Assembly: GCA_025056115.1 (NCBI GenBank)
Contig: JANWVM010000005.1
Span: 1-64,000, forward strand
Direction: 5' to 3'
DNA length: 64,000 bases
Source of the DNA: Gloeomargarita sp. SKYG116
Lineage (GTDB): Bacteria > Cyanobacteriota > Cyanobacteriia > Gloeomargaritales > Gloeomargaritaceae
Each line of letters begins with the position of its first letter. Within the stretch, counting starts at the first letter, position 1. Of the stretch, positions 47,316 through 55,309 are shown in pieces. The notes beneath the pieces are model-generated. The model did not search any database, had not been told where the DNA came from, and saw only the letters and a program-made list of their open reading frames with translations. The position numbers were made by a program, and so were the translations under genes.

Positions 47316-48407
47316 TCAGGTTGGCGTCAACGCCGAAACCGCTTCGAGGGGGCGATGGTTATGGCGAGCGAGCAGGTCGGTCAATGCCTGCATCACTTTG
47401 TCGCCGGCGTCAGTTGTTTCCAGTGGGTCGCGACGCAAACGGTGCCTCAGGGCCGGTACAGCCACGCGGCAGACATCGTCTATCGTGGCCTGGGTGCGTG
47501 CGTCCAGCGCTGCCAAGGCACAAGCGGCCCGGGCCAGGGTGAGTTCGCCCCGGTGACCGTCCACGTTTAATACCATGCACAGCTCCGCGGCAAACAGGAG
47601 CACCTCGTCGGGCAGGGTCACCTGGGGCAAGCGTTTCTGGGCCGCCACAATCTGCCGTTGCAAGGCTCGTTGCTGCGGTTGCCACTGGCGCGTAAAGGCG
47701 GCTGGGTCAGCATCGTAGGCGCGGCGGCGACGGACAATTTCGATACGTTGCCCAATATCGGTAATTGTGAGAATGCGGGCGTGGAGACCAAACCGGTCTA
47801 GCAATTGCGGGCGCAACTCCCCTTCTTCCGGGTTGCCCGAACCCACCAGCACAAACCGAGCCGGGTGACGCACGCTAATGCCCTCCCGTTCAACCACATT
47901 CCAGCCACTAGCGGCCACGTCTAGCAACAGGTCCACCAGGTGGTCTTCCAGTAAATTCACCTCGTCAATGTAGAGAAACCCGCGATTGGCCTGTGCTAAC
48001 AACCCCGGTTGAAACCGCTTGATTCCCATGGTCAAGGCCGCTTCGATGTCAATCGTGCCGCACACCCGGTCTTCCGTCGCTCCTAGGGGCAAATCCACCA
48101 CCGGCACTGGGATTTTTTCAGCCTGCTGCGGGCGTTCGGTAATACCGACGAGGGCCAACAACGGGTCTTGGGGTGGCACGTCTGCGGGCGCGCGATTAAA
48201 GGGATCGCCAGCCAGGCGGGTAATTTTCGGTAGCACTTCCGCCAAAGCGCGCACCGCCGTACTTTTGCCTGTGCCCCGGTGTCCCATAATCATCACCCCA
48301 CCGATGCGCGGGTCCACCACATTCAGCAACAGGCAGAGTTTCATTTCCTCTTGCCCGACAATGGCAGTGAAGGGGTAAGGATGGGAGGTGGGCCTTGGGT
48401 AACTCAT
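47316..48407 (-). CDS. Magnesium chelatase, I subunit ATPase (BchI/ChlI family)
   Basis: 363 residues. AAA+ motor with FTAIVGQEEMKLCLLLNVVDP, Walker A GHRGTGKST (42-50), DLPLGATEDRVCGTIDIEAAL, FLYIDEVNLLEDHLVDLLLDVAASG and HPARFVLVGSGNPEEGELRPQLLDRFGL. The C-terminal half (RRRRAYDADPAAF, RGELTLARAACALAAL, HRLRRDPLE) follows the purple-bacterial BchI pattern more closely than the cyanobacterial ChlI I can recall. First gene of the I-D-H operon; a -10-like TATAGT lies about 120 bp upstream on the minus strand. Confidence 0.9.
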   Translation of the reverse strand: MSYPRPTSHPYPFTAIVGQEEMKLCLLLNVVDPRIGGVMIMGHRGTGKSTAVRALAEVLPKITRLAGDPFNRAPADVPPQDPLLALVGITERPQQAEKIPVPVVDLPLGATEDRVCGTIDIEAALTMGIKRFQPGLLAQANRGFLYIDEVNLLEDHLVDLLLDVAASGWNVVEREGISVRHPARFVLVGSGNPEEGELRPQLLDRFGLHARILTITDIGQRIEIVRRRRAYDADPAAFTRQWQPQQRALQRQIVAAQKRLPQVTLPDEVLLFAAELCMVLNVDGHRGELTLARAACALAALDARTQATIDDVCRVAVPALRHRLRRDPLETTDAGDKVMQALTDLLARHNHRPLEAVSALTPT

Positions 48408-48803
48408 CGCATGCCTCGGTTATGATGGGCGGCCATGACCTTGAAAACGCCTTGAATCGGGCATCTCTACGCTTCTCTGCCCGCAACTGTGGAATGCCTA
48501 TCAAGGTTATCTAAACCTACTTACTATAGTAGAACGGACGCCGGCAGAAAGCAGTGAAGAAACCCTAACTTCTAACCGGCTCAACTGGGCCACCCAACAC
48601 CAAATCATGGATTCCATTTGTTAATAAATTGTTTAGAAATTGTTTAGGTTGAGTAGCGGTTGAGGCGTGGAAGGTGATACACCCGAAAATCCCTGACCCA
48701 TGTTTTTTTAACCCCATGAGCGATGGCTCAGCGCAACTGGGGGTTCGCCATAACTGGATAAACCTGGTACATTAGGGGTGCCGCTCCACACGGTGTAGGT
48801 GTT
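48408..48803. other. Divergent intergenic region between chelatase operon and ppk
   Basis: 396 bp without a gene. It holds an 11-bp-period direct repeat (48618-48647), a possible -10 on the minus strand (TATAGT, about 48526-48531), a T7 run followed by a nested inverted repeat (AACCCC 48710-48715 with GGGGTT 48740-48745 around TGAGC/GCTCA), and a plus-strand -10-like TACATT near 48769 ahead of ppk. The nested repeat has its T-run on the wrong side for a terminator. Confidence 0.5.
48618..48647. promoter_or_regulatory. Three 8-bp direct repeats at 11-bp period (Pho-box-like)
   Basis: TTGTTAAT, TTGTTTAG and TTGTTTAG start at 48618, 48629 and 48640, each separated by AAA. Read on the minus strand they are CTAAACAA, CTAAACAA and ATTAACAA. 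Three 8-bp repeats with 3-bp spacers is the architecture of the cyanobacterial Pho box bound by SphR; each unit fits the published consensus at about six of eight positions. The adjacent gene, ppk, is a logical phosphate-regulon member. Confidence 0.45.
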
Positions 48804-50954
48804 ATGGATGATGTTGCGCCTTTACCCTTGACCCATCCGAGCCATTTCCTCAACCGGGAAAAAAGCTGGTTACGGTTCAACGACCGGGTGCTACACGAAG
48901 CATTTGACAGCCGCACACCGCTGCTAGAGCAGGTCAAATTTCTGGCGATTTTCAGCACCAACCTGGATGAGTACTTCATGGTGCGAATTGACGCTTTGCG
49001 CGACCAGATCGAAGCGAACGTAACGACGCCCACTCCCGACGGCCTGACGCCCCAGGAGCAATTGGATTTAATCAGCGAGCATTTGGCTCCCGTCGTCACC
49101 CAGCAACATGAATACTTTGCCAAGACTATCCGTCCTCGTTTAGCGGATGCCGGGATTGTCATTGCCGATTACGCCGACTTGACGCCGGAACAAAAAGCCT
49201 ATCTCCACAACGATTTCATGCGGCGCGTCTTTCCTATCTTGACCCCCCTCGCCGTTGACCCCGGCCATCCGTTCCCCTACATGTCAAATTTGAGCTTGAA
49301 CCTGGCAGTGCTCCTCCAGGACAGCAAAACTGGCCAGCAGCATTTTGCGCGGGTGAAAGTCCCCACCAAAGCGGCGTCGAATCCGGGCGGCAAGGCCCTG
49401 AAGCGGTTTGTCACCTTGCCCGAACCCCTGCGACCGCCGGGTGTGCGCTGGTTAGGGGTGCCCCTAGAACAAATCATCGGTCACCATCTAGAGGCTCTGT
49501 TTCCGGGAATGGAGATTGTGGGTTGGTATCCATTTCGGGTGACGCGGGATGCCGACCTGGAAATCCGCGAAGACGAGGCGGGGGATTTGCTGGCAGAAAT
49601 TGAGAAAGAAGTCCGGAGTCGTCGCTATGGCCGTGAAGCCACTCGCCTAGAAATTGTCAAGGGCGTACCGGAGCTGGTGCGGGATATTCTCACCCAGGGC
49701 TTGCACATCTCCGACCCGTGGATTTATGAAATCAACACCTTGATTAATCTGGGCGACTTGATGGAGCTGGCGTTTTTGCCCTTCCCCGATTTGCGCGACC
49801 CCGACTGGACACCGGTACTACCGGCCATTTTTGAGGAAAAAGCCTACAGCGAGGCCCTGGATGGGATTGACTGGTTCAACTTGATTCAACAGGGGGACGT
49901 ATTGGTGCATCACCCCTATCATTCCTTCGCCGGGACGGTGGAGCGGTTTATCGATCAGGCGGCCAACGACTCCGATGTCCTGGGCATCAAAATGACGCTG
50001 TACCGCACGTCGGGGGATTCCCCCATCATCCAGTCCCTGATCACAGCGGCAGAAAACGGGATTCAGGTGGCGGTGCTGGTGGAACTCAAGGCCCGTTTTG
50101 ACGAGGAAAACAACATCCAATGGGCCAAGCGACTGGAGCGCGCCGGGGTGCATGTAGTGTACGGGTTGATTGGGCTAAAAACCCACTGCAAGGTGGCGCT
50201 GGTCGTGCGTCGGGAGGGGGACAGCATTCGCCGCTATATGCACATCGGCACCGGCAACTACAACTCCAAAACGGCGCGAATTTACACCGATTTGGGCATG
50301 TTGACCTGCCGCGAGGATTTGGCCGCCGATGTTTCGGAGTTATTCAACTTTCTCACGGGCTACTCGCGCCAGCGGCAGTACCGGCGGTTGCTGGTAGCGC
50401 CTGTCAGTCTGCGGGAAGAAATGGTGCGGCTGATTCGCTACGAGGCCGAACAAGCGCGGCAAGGTAAACCTGCTCACATTTTTGCCAAAATGAATGCCCT
50501 GGCGGACACCGACATCATCCTAGAACTCTATCAGGCGTCCCAGGCGGGTGTGGACATTCGTTTACTGGTGCGGGGGATGTGTACCTTGCGACCAGGGGTG
50601 CCAGGCCTGAGCGAGCGGATTCGGGTAGTGAGCATTATTGGGCGGTTTTTAGAGCATTCGCGGGTATTTTGGTTCCACCACGGGGGCGACGACCTGATGT
50701 ACATCGGCAGCGCTGACTGGCGGACGCGCAACCTGGACCGACGGGTAGAGACGTTAGCGCCGGTGCTGGATGCCGGTCTCAAACGGGAATTGCAGGAGAT
50801 TATGGAACTGATGTGGCATGACAACCGCCAGGCGTGGGACTTGCAACCCGATGGCACCTATATCCAACGGATGCCGGGGCCAGGCGAACCAGAGCGGGGT
50901 TCCCACAGCTTGTTGATGCAACGGGCCTTGGCAGAAGCCAACCCGCTCGTCTGA
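48804..50954 (+). CDS. ppk: Polyphosphate kinase 1
   Basis: Polymerises ATP gamma-phosphate into polyphosphate. 716 residues with the four PPK1 domains: N-terminal FLNREKSWLRFNDRVLHEA, the head domain with FPILTPLAVDPGHPFPYMSNLSLNLAV, and the two phospholipase-D-like catalytic domains with IKMTLYRTSG, VVYGLIGLKTHCKVALVVR (catalytic His) and HIGTGNYNSKTARIYTDLG. The start is ATG 48804. Divergent from the chelatase operon across a 396-bp regulatory gap. Confidence 0.97.
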   Translation: MDDVAPLPLTHPSHFLNREKSWLRFNDRVLHEAFDSRTPLLEQVKFLAIFSTNLDEYFMVRIDALRDQIEANVTTPTPDGLTPQEQLDLISEHLAPVVTQQHEYFAKTIRPRLADAGIVIADYADLTPEQKAYLHNDFMRRVFPILTPLAVDPGHPFPYMSNLSLNLAVLLQDSKTGQQHFARVKVPTKAASNPGGKALKRFVTLPEPLRPPGVRWLGVPLEQIIGHHLEALFPGMEIVGWYPFRVTRDADLEIREDEAGDLLAEIEKEVRSRRYGREATRLEIVKGVPELVRDILTQGLHISDPWIYEINTLINLGDLMELAFLPFPDLRDPDWTPVLPAIFEEKAYSEALDGIDWFNLIQQGDVLVHHPYHSFAGTVERFIDQAANDSDVLGIKMTLYRTSGDSPIIQSLITAAENGIQVAVLVELKARFDEENNIQWAKRLERAGVHVVYGLIGLKTHCKVALVVRREGDSIRRYMHIGTGNYNSKTARIYTDLGMLTCREDLAADVSELFNFLTGYSRQRQYRRLLVAPVSLREEMVRLIRYEAEQARQGKPAHIFAKMNALADTDIILELYQASQAGVDIRLLVRGMCTLRPGVPGLSERIRVVSIIGRFLEHSRVFWFHHGGDDLMYIGSADWRTRNLDRRVETLAPVLDAGLKRELQEIMELMWHDNRQAWDLQPDGTYIQRMPGPGEPERGSHSLLMQRALAEANPLV

Positions 50955-50978
50955 GAAAAAGCTGGACCTGCCGCCAAA

Positions 50979-52154
50979 TCACCCCAGCCCCAACCAACTG
51001 GCCATGCGGTTAACAGCTTCCTGCAACCGCGCTGGGGGATGCACTAGGGCAAATCGCACATACCCCTCGCCCCCTGGGCCAAAGCCAGCGCCAGGTGAGG
51101 CGGCCACACCCGTTTTTTGTACCAAGTGCTGGCAAAACTCCAAGGAACGGTCCGCCCACGCTAGAGGCAACGGCGCCCACACATACATCGTCGCCTGGGG
51201 AACCGGCACCTGCCACCCAATCCGATGCATCGCCGCCACAAAGGCATCTCGCCGTTCCCGAAACGTGTTGACCATCTCCCGCACCCCCGTTTGGTCCCCC
51301 AACAGCGCCTGCGCCCCTGCCCGCAAAATCCCCGCGTACTGGTTAAAATCCACCACTGCCTTGACCCGTCGCAGCGCCAGGATTAACTCTCGATTGCCAA
51401 TGGCGTAGCCCAACCGAAACCCCCCCATGTTGTAGGACTTGGACAGGCTGAAAAATTCAATACTCACCCGTTTTTCCCGGTCCGCCTGCAACACCGAGGG
51501 GGGCAAGGTCTCGTCAAACACCAAATCCGCATAGGGGAAGTCATGGCACAACACCAGGTCGTAGCGCCGGCAAAAGTCCACTGCGGCCTCCATCACGGCC
51601 AAGTCCGCCACCGCTGCCGTGGGGTTGTGGGGATAAGACAAGACCAGCAGCCGCGCCCGTTGCAGCACTTCGTTGGGAACCTGACCGAAATCCGGCAAAA
51701 ATCCCTGCTCCGCCCGCAAACGCAAGAGATGCATCTGTCCACCCGCCAACGCCACTCCCCCCGCATGGGATGGGTAACCAGGGTCAAGCAAGATGGCGTA
51801 ATCGCCGGGATTGAGCACAGCTAGAGGCAAATGGGCTGTCCCTTCCTGGGAGCCAATCAGCGGTAACACTTCTGTTTCTGGGTCTACCGCCACCCCATAG
51901 CGCTGTTCATACCAGGTCGCCGCCGCCTGCCGAAACTCCCGCGTCCCATGAAACAACAAATAGCCGTGGGTACGCGTATCCTGTAAGGCTTCGGCAATCA
52001 CCGCCAGAATCTCCGGGCGCGTGGGCAAATCCGACGACCCTAGCGACAGGTCAATGACATCAACACCTTGGGCCGCCGCCTGCGCCTTGGCCTGGTCCAT
52101 ATCGGCAAACACGTTGCGCGTCAGGGGCGCCAATCGTTCTGCCAACCGTACCAT
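50979..52154 (-). CDS. Class I PLP-dependent aminotransferase
   Basis: 391 residues, fold type I. The Schiff-base lysine lies in FFSLSKSYNMGGFRLGYAIG; PHNPTAAVADLAVM and YPSHAGGVALAGGQMHLL complete the PLP site, and a C-terminal arginine region VRFALVHPPARLQEAV binds substrate carboxylate. It resembles the LL-diaminopimelate/aspartate aminotransferase-like group; the precise substrate is not clear. It ends 24 bp from the convergent ppk stop and precedes the thioredoxin gene upstream by 7 bp. Confidence 0.88.
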   Translation of the reverse strand: MVRLAERLAPLTRNVFADMDQAKAQAAAQGVDVIDLSLGSSDLPTRPEILAVIAEALQDTRTHGYLLFHGTREFRQAAATWYEQRYGVAVDPETEVLPLIGSQEGTAHLPLAVLNPGDYAILLDPGYPSHAGGVALAGGQMHLLRLRAEQGFLPDFGQVPNEVLQRARLLVLSYPHNPTAAVADLAVMEAAVDFCRRYDLVLCHDFPYADLVFDETLPPSVLQADREKRVSIEFFSLSKSYNMGGFRLGYAIGNRELILALRRVKAVVDFNQYAGILRAGAQALLGDQTGVREMVNTFRERRDAFVAAMHRIGWQVPVPQATMYVWAPLPLAWADRSLEFCQHLVQKTGVAASPGAGFGPGGEGYVRFALVHPPARLQEAVNRMASWLGLG

Positions 52155-52161
52155 CCCTGTC

Positions 52162-52494
52162 CTACCCCCCGATGTGCTGCACGAGCGCCTGTTCTAGCTT
52201 GGCCTGGTTCAACACTCCCTCATGCCGCCAGACCAATTCCCCACCCTGAAAGAGCAACAGGGTTGGGATGCCCGTTACCTGGTAATTCTTTACGGTTTCC
52301 GGGTTTTCGTCCGCGTGCATTTTCACCATCTTCAACCGTCCTTGCCACTGGGGCGCCATCTGGGTCAGAATCTGGGTCATCAACCGGCAAGGGCCACACC
52401 ACTCCGCCCACACATAGACCAGCACCGGCTCTTTTGCCTGGACGACCTCTGTGGTAAAGACTTCATCCCGAATTGCGACTGGCGCCACCGTCAT
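52162..52494 (-). CDS. Thioredoxin
   Basis: 110 residues from ATG 52494 (MTVAPVAIRDEVF). The active site WCGPC lies in YVWAEWCGPCRLMTQIL, followed by VTGIPTLLLFQGGELVWRHEG with the cis-proline. Most like m-type or general thioredoxins; some sequence features (ADENPETVKNY) are standard. The frame continues 93 bases upstream, but that part runs into the neighbouring gene's 3' end. Probably cotranscribed with the aminotransferase. Confidence 0.92.
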   Translation of the reverse strand: MTVAPVAIRDEVFTTEVVQAKEPVLVYVWAEWCGPCRLMTQILTQMAPQWQGRLKMVKMHADENPETVKNYQVTGIPTLLLFQGGELVWRHEGVLNQAKLEQALVQHIGG

Positions 52495-52526
52495 AAACCG
52501 TAACAAAGATAACTGTCTAATGCTTT

Positions 52527-52931
52527 TTATTGTCCGCGATTTGGGTTTCCCAATGCAAACGGGAAATGCTGGCGTAACAAGTCCCATCGGGAGCAGTCCC
52601 AGTAGTCAATCTGCTGTTGAATCAGCCCCTGCGCGTTGAGGGTCAATTCACTGCGGCCCGTCACCGTCACCCGGGGTCGCCAGGGCAAAGGCGCTATCCA
52701 ACTCATCGTCCAGCGGGTGTGAATCACTGGCCCATCCTGACGCATCTCATGCAAATCCAGGCGAATATCCCGGAACCACGTCGCCAAAAAATGGATCATC
52801 CCTTGAAAGTTCTGGCGCCCCCGCACCCGCATCATGGGATCGGCAAAAACAATGTCCTCGGCATAAATGCTGTAGGTCTGGTCGCGGGGAAATCGGGCGT
52901 AATCGGCCTCTAGCGTCGCCAGAATGTCCAT
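52527..52931 (-). CDS. DUF2358 protein, NTF2-like fold
   Basis: 134 residues from ATG 52931 (MDILATLEADYARFP). The pattern YAEDIVFADPMMRVRGRQNFQGMI and RWTMSWIAPLPWRPRVTVTGRSEL is that of DUF2358, a family of SnoaL/NTF2-like small proteins shared by cyanobacteria and plastids. Biochemical role unknown. Located 32 bp upstream of the thioredoxin gene on the same strand. Confidence 0.85.
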   Translation of the reverse strand: MDILATLEADYARFPRDQTYSIYAEDIVFADPMMRVRGRQNFQGMIHFLATWFRDIRLDLHEMRQDGPVIHTRWTMSWIAPLPWRPRVTVTGRSELTLNAQGLIQQQIDYWDCSRWDLLRQHFPFALGNPNRGQ

Positions 52932-53093
52932 CCCTGAGACTGGGCCAAGTATCTGCCTCCCCACTCTAGCACAACCTGGTCAAGGTTAAGAAAGCATTAA
53001 AAAAAATAACGGTATTGCTTTAAGCCTATTGCCTTTTACTCAACTGCAACGTTATAAAGTTACGTCTTGTGTCGAACTAGCGGGAGTGGAGGA

Positions 53094-53693
53094 ATGGCAC
53101 GCACTTTGGAGAGCGTTTTGCAACAACATGTGGCCGGGTTGCCAGGGGTGCTAGCTGTGTTGATTGGGCGGACGACTGATGACCAAACCATCGCCGAAAT
53201 CAACTATGACCCGGAGGCCGTGGCTGATATTCATTCATTGGGCGCTTACGCCAGTGACTTGGTACGGACGAATGTGCGGTTTTGCCAATTGTTCGATGCC
53301 CAAGCAATGGCGGACTACATCCTGGCCGGGTCGGGACGCATCCGGTTACTGGTCAAGGCATTTCCCAAATCTCCCTACTTCGTTCTCATGATGACCAAAG
53401 TGACCACCGAATTGAAGTTGGTAATCGAGCGGTTGAAGGCGATTTTGTTGGATGCGCAGCCCTTGTTGCCTGACCCCACTGACACTACCAAATCTACGGC
53501 TCAATTGTTGCTAGACTACGCCCGCCGTTATGCGCCAGACCCCAACTTTGTACTTTTGCGTCTGTCATTAAAAACCGGATTACACCCGGAAAAACTTGCC
53601 AAAGGGCATTTATCTGCCAACGAAGTGCGTTTACTGTACCGAGGCGTTGCAGAGTTGCTAGGGGTTGAACGTCTTCCCATCACAGTTGATTAA
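53094..53693 (+). CDS. Roadblock/LC7-like protein, cyanobacterial
   Basis: 199 residues from ATG 53094, preceded by GTGGAGGA. The first half (LESVLQQHVAGLPGVLAVLIGR, then FPKSPYFVLMMTKVTTELKLVIERLKAIL) is compatible with a roadblock/LC7 alpha-beta sandwich, though the match is weak; the C-terminal part is helical with repeated Leu and Lys. Followed 21 bp later by a V4R-like gene and then a small protein, with which it probably forms an operon. Possibly a scaffold for small-molecule binding or PSII biogenesis, by analogy with V4R-containing operons in other cyanobacteria. Confidence 0.6.
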   Translation: MARTLESVLQQHVAGLPGVLAVLIGRTTDDQTIAEINYDPEAVADIHSLGAYASDLVRTNVRFCQLFDAQAMADYILAGSGRIRLLVKAFPKSPYFVLMMTKVTTELKLVIERLKAILLDAQPLLPDPTDTTKSTAQLLLDYARRYAPDPNFVLLRLSLKTGLHPEKLAKGHLSANEVRLLYRGVAELLGVERLPITVD

Positions 53694-53714
53694 TCCAGGT
53701 AAGGAGGAAAGCCA

Positions 53715-54956
53715 ATGCTCGACTGTTTGGTTGTAGACCGCCCGCGCAAGTTGGTGGGTTTATTCGGCGAACCGGTGATTTTTCATTGTCACCACTACAA
53801 CTTGTTTTTGCAACAGACCATTGAAGACCCCGATTGGATTGACGGAGTGGGGATTTTGCGCCAATCGGCACAAGAAATATTTTTTAGCCTGCTGCAGGGG
53901 GCGTTTCAGCAACTAGAAGTTCTGCGGGAATCGGAGCGCTGGCGCCTAGCCCGGCAATTGTTTAGTTTTTTGGGGTTTGGGCAACTGGAGGGAGACATTT
54001 CTCCTCAAGGGGGTGAGCTGGAACTGCGCCACTCCCACTACGCCGAAGGCTGGCTAGGCAAGTACGGGGAAATCATCAACCGGCAGAAGCCTATAGACCA
54101 CCTAGCAGTCGGCTACGCAGCGGCAGCGTTTGACGCTATTTACGGGTCGCTGGGGGATTACGAAGCGGAAGAAACGGTGTGTCAAGCTGTAACACGCGGA
54201 GATCACTGTCTCATTCGGGTGCAGCCAGTAGCCGTTCGTCGCCAGTTGACCCCCAGCCCTGGTATGGGGCGAGTCATTGACCAACCGGCTCCCATTGCGC
54301 GCGCTAAAACATCTGTGGACTACGAAGCCCTGAACGAAACGCTCTGGGGACTGCCATTGGCTGGAGATGATGACGGTCAAATTCGCGCCTTCAATGTGTT
54401 GTTAACGCGGATGCCTGCCAATTACTACAACCGCATCCAGTACCGGTTCTTAGACGCGCTGCGGGCGGTGAATCCCGCTTTAGAAGCGGTCGGCTGCGAC
54501 TTAATCCGGGAATCAGGACATGTTTGTGTGTTTTACACCTTCGGCAACATTATGGAGTCGGTAGAGTGGGAAAGCCTGGTGCAGCCCATGATTCAAACCG
54601 ATACGGACTGGGTTCATGGCGGTTATGCGGTAGCCAGTAGTTTGGGATGGGGCCGCTGGGAACTGGTGGAAATCGAAAGCAACCAGTTTTGCCGGGTGGC
54701 AATTGACGGTAACTACGAAACCAATTATTTCCTGGCCACCTATCCCAACAGCTCGACCGGCGCTTGTTTCTTTGCCCAGGGAGCTGTACCGGCCATGATG
54801 AACATCGTTTACCGGGGCCACATTGCCCAGAAACCAGTTCTCAACGAGACCCTGTATAACAACTTGTTCCGGCGGGGTCATCACTTCCAAGGCCGGGAAG
54901 TACGGGCGCGAGAGCAGGGTGACCCCTGGTGTGAATTCACAGCAACGGCTGTTTGA
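53715..54956 (+). CDS. V4R-like (4-vinyl-reductase-fold) protein
   Basis: 413 residues, with GGAGGAAAGCC before ATG 53715. It seems to hold two related halves: 1-170 (VGLFGEPVIFHCHHYNLFLQQ, LRQSAQEIFFSLL, GGELELRHSHYAEGW) and 235-413 (LTRMPANYYNRIQYRFLDALRA, VNPALEAVGCDLIRESGHVC, GYAVASSLGWGRWELVEI), the second ending CRVAIDGNYETNYFLATYPN. These features fit V4R/BchJ-like domains that bind small ligands such as tetrapyrroles. Comparable genes in Synechocystis lie in an operon linked to photosystem II. No enzymatic role should be assumed. Confidence 0.65.
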   Translation: MLDCLVVDRPRKLVGLFGEPVIFHCHHYNLFLQQTIEDPDWIDGVGILRQSAQEIFFSLLQGAFQQLEVLRESERWRLARQLFSFLGFGQLEGDISPQGGELELRHSHYAEGWLGKYGEIINRQKPIDHLAVGYAAAAFDAIYGSLGDYEAEETVCQAVTRGDHCLIRVQPVAVRRQLTPSPGMGRVIDQPAPIARAKTSVDYEALNETLWGLPLAGDDDGQIRAFNVLLTRMPANYYNRIQYRFLDALRAVNPALEAVGCDLIRESGHVCVFYTFGNIMESVEWESLVQPMIQTDTDWVHGGYAVASSLGWGRWELVEIESNQFCRVAIDGNYETNYFLATYPNSSTGACFFAQGAVPAMMNIVYRGHIAQKPVLNETLYNNLFRRGHHFQGREVRAREQGDPWCEFTATAV

Positions 54957-54959
54957 GAT

Positions 54960-55235
54960 ATGGAGTTGCACTTACTGCGACGGCGGGAATGCGGCAAGGG
55001 GTGGGCCTGGGATGTTGATTTGCCCCGTTCGCTCACCCTCACTGAACTAGCAGACCTCGCCAGGACCTGTGGCGGCACGTATCGCGTCTTTCACACCCTG
55101 GTCTGGGTGGAGTTGCCGGGAGGACGGATTGTGGCTTCTACGGTTGCACCCCGGATGACCTTGCGCCTGCGCCAACAGCATGATGCGATTCTGGCCTATC
55201 TCCAAAGCCTGCCCGTCGCTGCGGATTCAGCTTGA
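54960..55235 (+). CDS. Small protein of unknown function
   Basis: 91 residues starting at ATG 54960, three bases after the V4R gene's stop. Composition is normal for the region (RRRECGKGWAWDVDLPRSL, LTELADLARTCGGTYRVFHT). No recognised domain. Its tight spacing to the roadblock-like and V4R-like genes suggests a third component of that unit. Confidence 0.6.
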   Translation: MELHLLRRRECGKGWAWDVDLPRSLTLTELADLARTCGGTYRVFHTLVWVELPGGRIVASTVAPRMTLRLRQQHDAILAYLQSLPVAADSA

Positions 55236-55309
55236 GCAGTTGAGGGAAAGTAGCCCTTTTTGGTTAAGCCCGTTACACTGAGAGGAGATTCTACCTCCTA
55301 GGTATCCCC

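Noticed and set aside
52985-53003. Second Pho-box-like repeat (two TTAA units 11 bp apart) before the roadblock-like gene
   Set aside because: Only two weak units inside an A-rich stretch; likely chance.
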